Shown here piece by piece: positions 6,719-9,081 of a stretch of DNA of 9,081 bases. How positions within the stretch are numbered: position 1 is the first letter of the stretch; each line of letters opens with the position of its first letter. The position numbers and the translations under genes are program-made. Origin of the DNA: an uncultured Collinsella sp. (GTDB taxonomy: Bacteria > Actinomycetota > Coriobacteriia > Coriobacteriales > Coriobacteriaceae); NCBI GenBank assembly GCA_900553345.1, contig USDE01000045.1, positions 1-9,081 on the forward strand, in the 5' to 3' direction. The notes under the pieces are model-generated. The model saw nothing but the letters and a program-made list of their open reading frames with translations. It was not told the DNA's origin and made no database searches.

Positions 6719-7249
6719 ATGCTCGATAAGTTTAAAAAGATGGATCTTCCGAAACAAGCTGCATGCGTAATGCTGTCCTCCGCACTCTGCGCGTGCCTGA
6801 TTGGTTATCTGGGCTCCGTTGGCTCAACTATTTCACCGTATGGCGCAAACCCCGATGTTCCGGAAATATCGTCTGTAATCGACAGCGCAAACGGCTTTTC
6901 GGACAATGCCTATGACTATGGCGACTACGACAGCGATTACGATTGCTATGAAATTAGCGACGGATATGGCGACAATGTCGCATCTCTGTACTACGACGAC
7001 GATGGTTGCGATATCAAGCTCTACGTAGACGCAGATGAATACAATTGCGACGAAACCCTCGAGGAGCTCTCTAGCGCAATCATTCTTGCTTGTGACCCCA
7101 CGGTCGGCACCCATACGGCAGCAAAAAAGATATTTAATGATTCTTTTTATACTGGTTGTATCCACAATGGAGTCACCTATAGAGCCGACGATGACAGCAG
7201 CGTTAACTATATCTTCGAGCTTAAGCTTGAAGATGATTCGAATGATTAG
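6719..7249 (+). CDS. Hypothetical acidic exported or membrane-anchored protein
   Basis: A 176-residue protein not recognised as any known family. A basic start (KFKK, residues 4-7) precedes a hydrophobic stretch at about 14-34 that should act as a signal or membrane anchor. C24 and C26 sit within it, but LCAC is not a normal lipobox and hydrophobic residues follow, so a lipoprotein is doubtful. Residues 60-96 are extremely rich in Asp and Tyr (for example YDYGDYDSDYD). The remainder looks like a compact folded domain and contains a Leu/Glu helix ending IILACDPTVG. Five further cysteines (76, 97, 110, 125, 147) lie outside and could form disulfides. The acidic patch might bind calcium or basic surface polymers, which is speculation. 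AAGGAG stands 8 bases before ATG 6719, and the gap to the previous gene is 52 bases, so it is likely the third operon gene. Confidence 0.75.
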   Translation: MLDKFKKMDLPKQAACVMLSSALCACLIGYLGSVGSTISPYGANPDVPEISSVIDSANGFSDNAYDYGDYDSDYDCYEISDGYGDNVASLYYDDDGCDIKLYVDADEYNCDETLEELSSAIILACDPTVGTHTAAKKIFNDSFYTGCIHNGVTYRADDDSSVNYIFELKLEDDSND

Positions 7250-7261
7250 CTGAATAGCATC

Positions 7262-7280
7262 TGGCGCGCATTTCGCGCCA
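7262..7280. terminator. GC-rich hairpin after the acidic exported protein gene
   Basis: TGGCGCG and CGCGCCA form a perfect seven-pair stem around CATTT, 12 bases after the gene's stop. No T-tract follows on the plus strand, so it is at best a weak intrinsic terminator or an RNA-stabilising hairpin closing the SHOCT operon. Confidence 0.45.
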
Positions 7281-7304
7281 CAGACACCACCGTTTCGTAA
7301 AGGA

Positions 7305-7334
7305 TTCACGGCCCGCTGTTTCGCAGGATATACT
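7305..7334 (+). promoter_or_regulatory. Possible promoter of the carboxypeptidase gene
   Basis: TTCACG (7305-7310) and TATACT (7329-7334) are spaced by 18 bases and would start transcription about 30 bases before the GTG at 7372. The -35 matches only four of six consensus bases. Confidence 0.35.
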
Positions 7335-7371
7335 TGAACAAATATGCATCCATCGTCGAAAGCGAATAGCC

Positions 7372-8715
7372 GTGACTTCATATCCCTCCCGTATAACTGT
7401 CCGCCTTCATGCACTTGCCGCCGGCTTTGCCTGCGCCATCGCCCTTGTTGCCGGCGTGCCCGCTGTTGCCGGTGCCCAAGTGCTCACGACCGACGACGTC
7501 TGCGGCAAGACCGCCGATGCTCGTGGCATCACGGCCGAAAACCTGCCCGATATCGAGGCAACGAATGCCCTTGTTATGGGCAAGGACGGCACCGTCTACT
7601 ATGGACGCGGCGCCGATGAGCAGGTCAAGATTGCCTCGATCACCAAGGTCATGACCGCAATCCTGACCGTCGAAAACTGCAAGATGGACGAGAAGGTCAC
7701 GGTGAGCAACGCTGCCGCCACTGTAGGCAACTCGACTGCCGGCCTGCTCGAAGGCGACGAGCTCACCGTGGAGCAGGCCCTGCGCGGCCTGATGATCCCC
7801 TCGGGTAACGACGCCGCCATCGTGCTTGCCGAGCACGTGGGCAAAAAGATCGACCCCAAGACCAAGGACGCCGTGGCAACCTTTGTGAAGGCCATGAACG
7901 AGCGCGCTAAAAAGCTCGGCTGCACCGGTACGGTCTTCGAGAATCCGCACGGCCTGGATTTTGACGAGTGGGCCGGCGATATGCACTCGACCGCACATGA
8001 TGTAGCACTCATGATGCAGGAGGCTATGAAAAACGACACGTTCCGCGAGGTCGTGGCGAGCGAGGACTCCTGGATCGAGGTTACGGGCGCCGACGGCTCC
8101 GACCATTCGCATTCCATGGACACGCACAACGTTTTGCTCGGTCAGGACGGAAACATTGGCGGCAAGACCGGCACCACCGACGACGCGGGCTATTGCTTTA
8201 CGAGCGCCTAAAACCGCGACGGTGACGAGATCTACACCGTTATTTTGAACTCCACCACCACCGACCAGCGCTTTACCGATACCGCCACCCTTGCCAACTG
8301 GTACTACGGCCACAAGGTCACGGTCGCGATCGCCAATACACAGGAGAAGACCGCCAACGGCAACCCGCTCATGGCGCGCATTAGCCAGACAGATTGGACG
8401 GACAAGACGATCGACGCCACGCTCGCCGACCCCGCCGCACAGGCAACGGTGTTCTCACTCGCCGGCGAGGTGACCGAAAAGGTTAGCTACGATGACCTTT
8501 CGGGCACGGTGCATGTTGGCGATAAGGTGGGCAGCGTTACGCTTAAGCAGGACGGCACCAAAATAGCCGTCATGGACCTGGTTGCCGACGAGGAAGGAAC
8601 GGGGCCCAATCCCATCGAGTGGCTGCTCGTGAAACTCGACCGCTTGGGCCGCCGCATCGACAACCGCCCGCTCACAGCCGAGAGCGAGACCGTAGCCAAG
8701 GCTCCCGAGGTGTAG
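7372..8715 (+). pseudogene. D-alanyl-D-alanine carboxypeptidase (S11, PBP5-type), interrupted by in-frame TAA
   Basis: Penicillin-binding-protein-type DD-carboxypeptidase, which removes the terminal D-Ala of peptidoglycan stem peptides outside the membrane. A GTG start at 7372 gives a signal peptide with hydrophobic core LAAGFACAIALVAG and likely cleavage after AGA near residue 36. All three active-site motifs are present: SITK (Ser89, Lys92), SGN (144-146) and KTG (265-267). A TAA at 8209-8211 (codon 280) stops translation only 12 codons after KTG. The same frame then continues without another stop to TAG at 8713-8715, through the last catalytic strand (RDGDEIYTVILN), a PBP5 C-terminal-like beta domain, and an amphipathic anchor (IEWLLVKLDRLGRR). 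The intact protein would be about 447 residues. A single base change explains the break. The truncated product lacks part of the fold and is probably inactive. The start is weakly supported, as no good ribosome binding site precedes the GTG. Confidence 0.88.
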
Positions 8716-8740
8716 GGCCAAAGCGTTATCACATCGAACC

Positions 8741-8773
8741 AAATGAGGCGTCCAACGGGGCGCCTCATTTTTT
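8741..8773 (+). terminator. Rho-independent terminator after the carboxypeptidase gene
   Basis: AAATGAGGCG and CGCCTCATTT form a ten-pair stem around the loop TCCAACGGGG and run into TTTTTT. It begins 25 bases after the TAG at 8713-8715. The A-rich 5' arm could make it partly bidirectional. Confidence 0.88.
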
Positions 8774-8775
8774 GA

Positions 8776-8792
8776 GGGTTCGAATCCCCAGC
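8776..8792 (+). repeat. tRNA 3'-end-like fragment, inverted copy of the tRNA-Ser T arm
   Basis: The 17 bases GGGTTCGAATCCCCAGC are identical to the T-arm/acceptor junction of the tRNA-Ser gene at 8858-8874, in opposite orientation. The bases after it (CGCC) then diverge from the tRNA. No 5' half of a tRNA is present, since the carboxypeptidase terminator lies directly before it. It may be a remnant of a lost tRNA gene or of an integration site. Confidence 0.6.
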
Positions 8793-8808
8793 CGCCTTTC
8801 TTGATAAT

Positions 8809-8834
8809 AAAAAAGGGCCCCAGATGGGACCCTT
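8809..8834 (-). terminator. Rho-independent terminator of tRNA-Ser
   Basis: On the minus strand AAGGGTCCC pairs with GGGGCCCTT (nine pairs, one G-U) around the four-base loop ATCT, followed by TTTTTT overlapping the stem end. It lies about 15 bases after the tRNA CCA end. Confidence 0.85.
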
Positions 8835-8848
8835 CTTCAAATTCGTAC

Positions 8849-8939
8849 TGGCGGAGAGCTGGGGATTCGAACCCCAGATGCCCTTTTGGGGCATACTCGC
8901 TTAGCAGGCGAGCACCTTCGGCCTCTCGGTCAGCTCTCC
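8849..8939 (-). tRNA. tRNA-Ser (anticodon GCU)
   Basis: Read on the minus strand, the acceptor arms GGAGAGC and GCTCTCC pair over seven bases, followed by discriminator G and an encoded CCA. The D arm is closed by ACC/GGT. The anticodon stem CTCGC/GCGAG carries loop CTGCTAA, so the anticodon is GCT and it reads serine AGC/AGU. A long variable arm (ATGCCC/GGGCAT) marks a class II serine tRNA. The T arm is TGGGG-TTCGAAT-CCCCA. All arms pair perfectly. Confidence 0.97.
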
Positions 8940-8953
8940 GTAACAGCCGTTCT

Positions 8954-8982
8954 ATAGTAACCAAACAGTCGAGGATGGGCAA
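8954..8982 (-). promoter_or_regulatory. Sigma-70-type promoter of tRNA-Ser
   Basis: On the minus strand, TTGCCC (8982-8977) and TACTAT (8959-8954) are separated by exactly 17 bases, and the tRNA 5' end follows 14 bases after the -10 element. That spacing would start the transcript a few bases before the mature tRNA. Confidence 0.65.
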
Positions 8983-9040
8983 GGGGGAATTTTGGAGCGA
9001 TTCCAATTTGCCAGTAGACGTCTCACCCAATCATCTCAAT

Positions 9041-9055
9041 CTGTAACAGTTACAG
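9041..9055. promoter_or_regulatory. Perfect dyad CTGTAAC-A-GTTACAG, candidate operator
   Basis: Seven-base arms around a single central A form a perfect inverted repeat, and a further half-site TGTTACAG stands at 9074-9081, cut by the window edge. It lies over 50 bases upstream of the tRNA promoter, so it more likely serves a gene beyond the right edge. The binding protein is unknown. Confidence 0.4.
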
Positions 9056-9081
9056 GCCGAATTTTCGTCCAGATGTTACAG

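Noticed and set aside
4951..7350. Shared ATGCATC at both sides of the AT-rich cassette as insertion repeats
   Set aside because: Only seven bases match, the positions do not coincide with the composition change, and no transposase or integrase is present.
6833..7414. Minus-strand open frame of 193 codons over the acidic protein gene
   Set aside because: Its Val/Ile-rich runs are the reverse reading of Asp/Tyr codons. The plus-strand gene has AAGGAG at the right spacing.
7378..8313. Minus-strand open frame of 311 codons over the carboxypeptidase
   Set aside because: The plus strand carries all S11 motifs. The antisense frame shows Gly/Val-rich shadow composition and no ribosome binding site.
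8245..8715. Separate gene for the segment after the TAA
   Set aside because: It is in the same frame, begins at a TTG without a ribosome binding site and continues the carboxypeptidase fold, so it is the 3' part of the interrupted gene.
8801..9046. Plus-strand open frame across the tRNA (GDSNPR-type protein)
   Set aside because: It is a translation of the tRNA-Ser complement, a common annotation artefact.
1..9081. CRISPR arrays, insertion sequences, rRNA, riboswitches
   Set aside because: I found no regularly spaced repeats, transposase motifs, rRNA signatures or recognisable riboswitch cores in the window.

Overview
The window looks like chromosomal DNA of a GC-rich Gram-positive bacterium, most likely an actinomycetotal Coriobacteriia member of the Collinsella type. 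That assignment rests on composition, strong AGGAG-type ribosome binding sites, a CCA-encoding tRNA-Ser and the mix of protein families. It is an inference from reading, not from a database match.

Layout. (1) Positions 1-2743, all minus strand: a phosphate-starvation block read pstB, then an OmpR/PhoB-type response regulator, then a PhoR-type sensor kinase that runs off the left edge. A candidate Pho-box lies just upstream of pstB. The usual pstS/C/A partners and phoU are not in the window. (2) Positions 2847-4806, minus strand: a second two-component pair, a VanR-like regulator followed by a VanS-like kinase with four membrane segments. No vanH/A/X ligase or peptidase genes are visible, so this is not evidence of glycopeptide resistance. 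(3) Positions 4974-7249: a visibly more AT-rich cassette. A small XRE-type regulator (minus) diverges from three plus-strand genes: a SHOCT+TM2 membrane protein, a seven-helix membrane protein with a C-terminal SHOCT domain, and an acidic Asp/Tyr-rich exported protein. A symmetric array of ATATCC/GGATAT half-sites lies in the divergent region. This is the best candidate for an undescribed system here. (4) Positions 7372-8715: a penicillin-binding-protein-type D-Ala-D-Ala carboxypeptidase (family S11) split by one in-frame TAA just after the KTG motif, probably a recent pseudogene. (5) Positions 8741-9081: a strong terminator for that gene, a 3'-tRNA-like fragment, a minus-strand tRNA-Ser(GCU) with its own promoter and terminator, and a perfect CTGTAAC/GTTACAG dyad at the right edge.

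Working together: region 1 senses phosphate and drives phosphate uptake. Region 2 probably senses an envelope signal. The carboxypeptidase trims peptidoglycan stem peptides, or did before the stop codon arose. The cassette in region 3 seems to be an independently regulated envelope-associated unit placed between core envelope genes.
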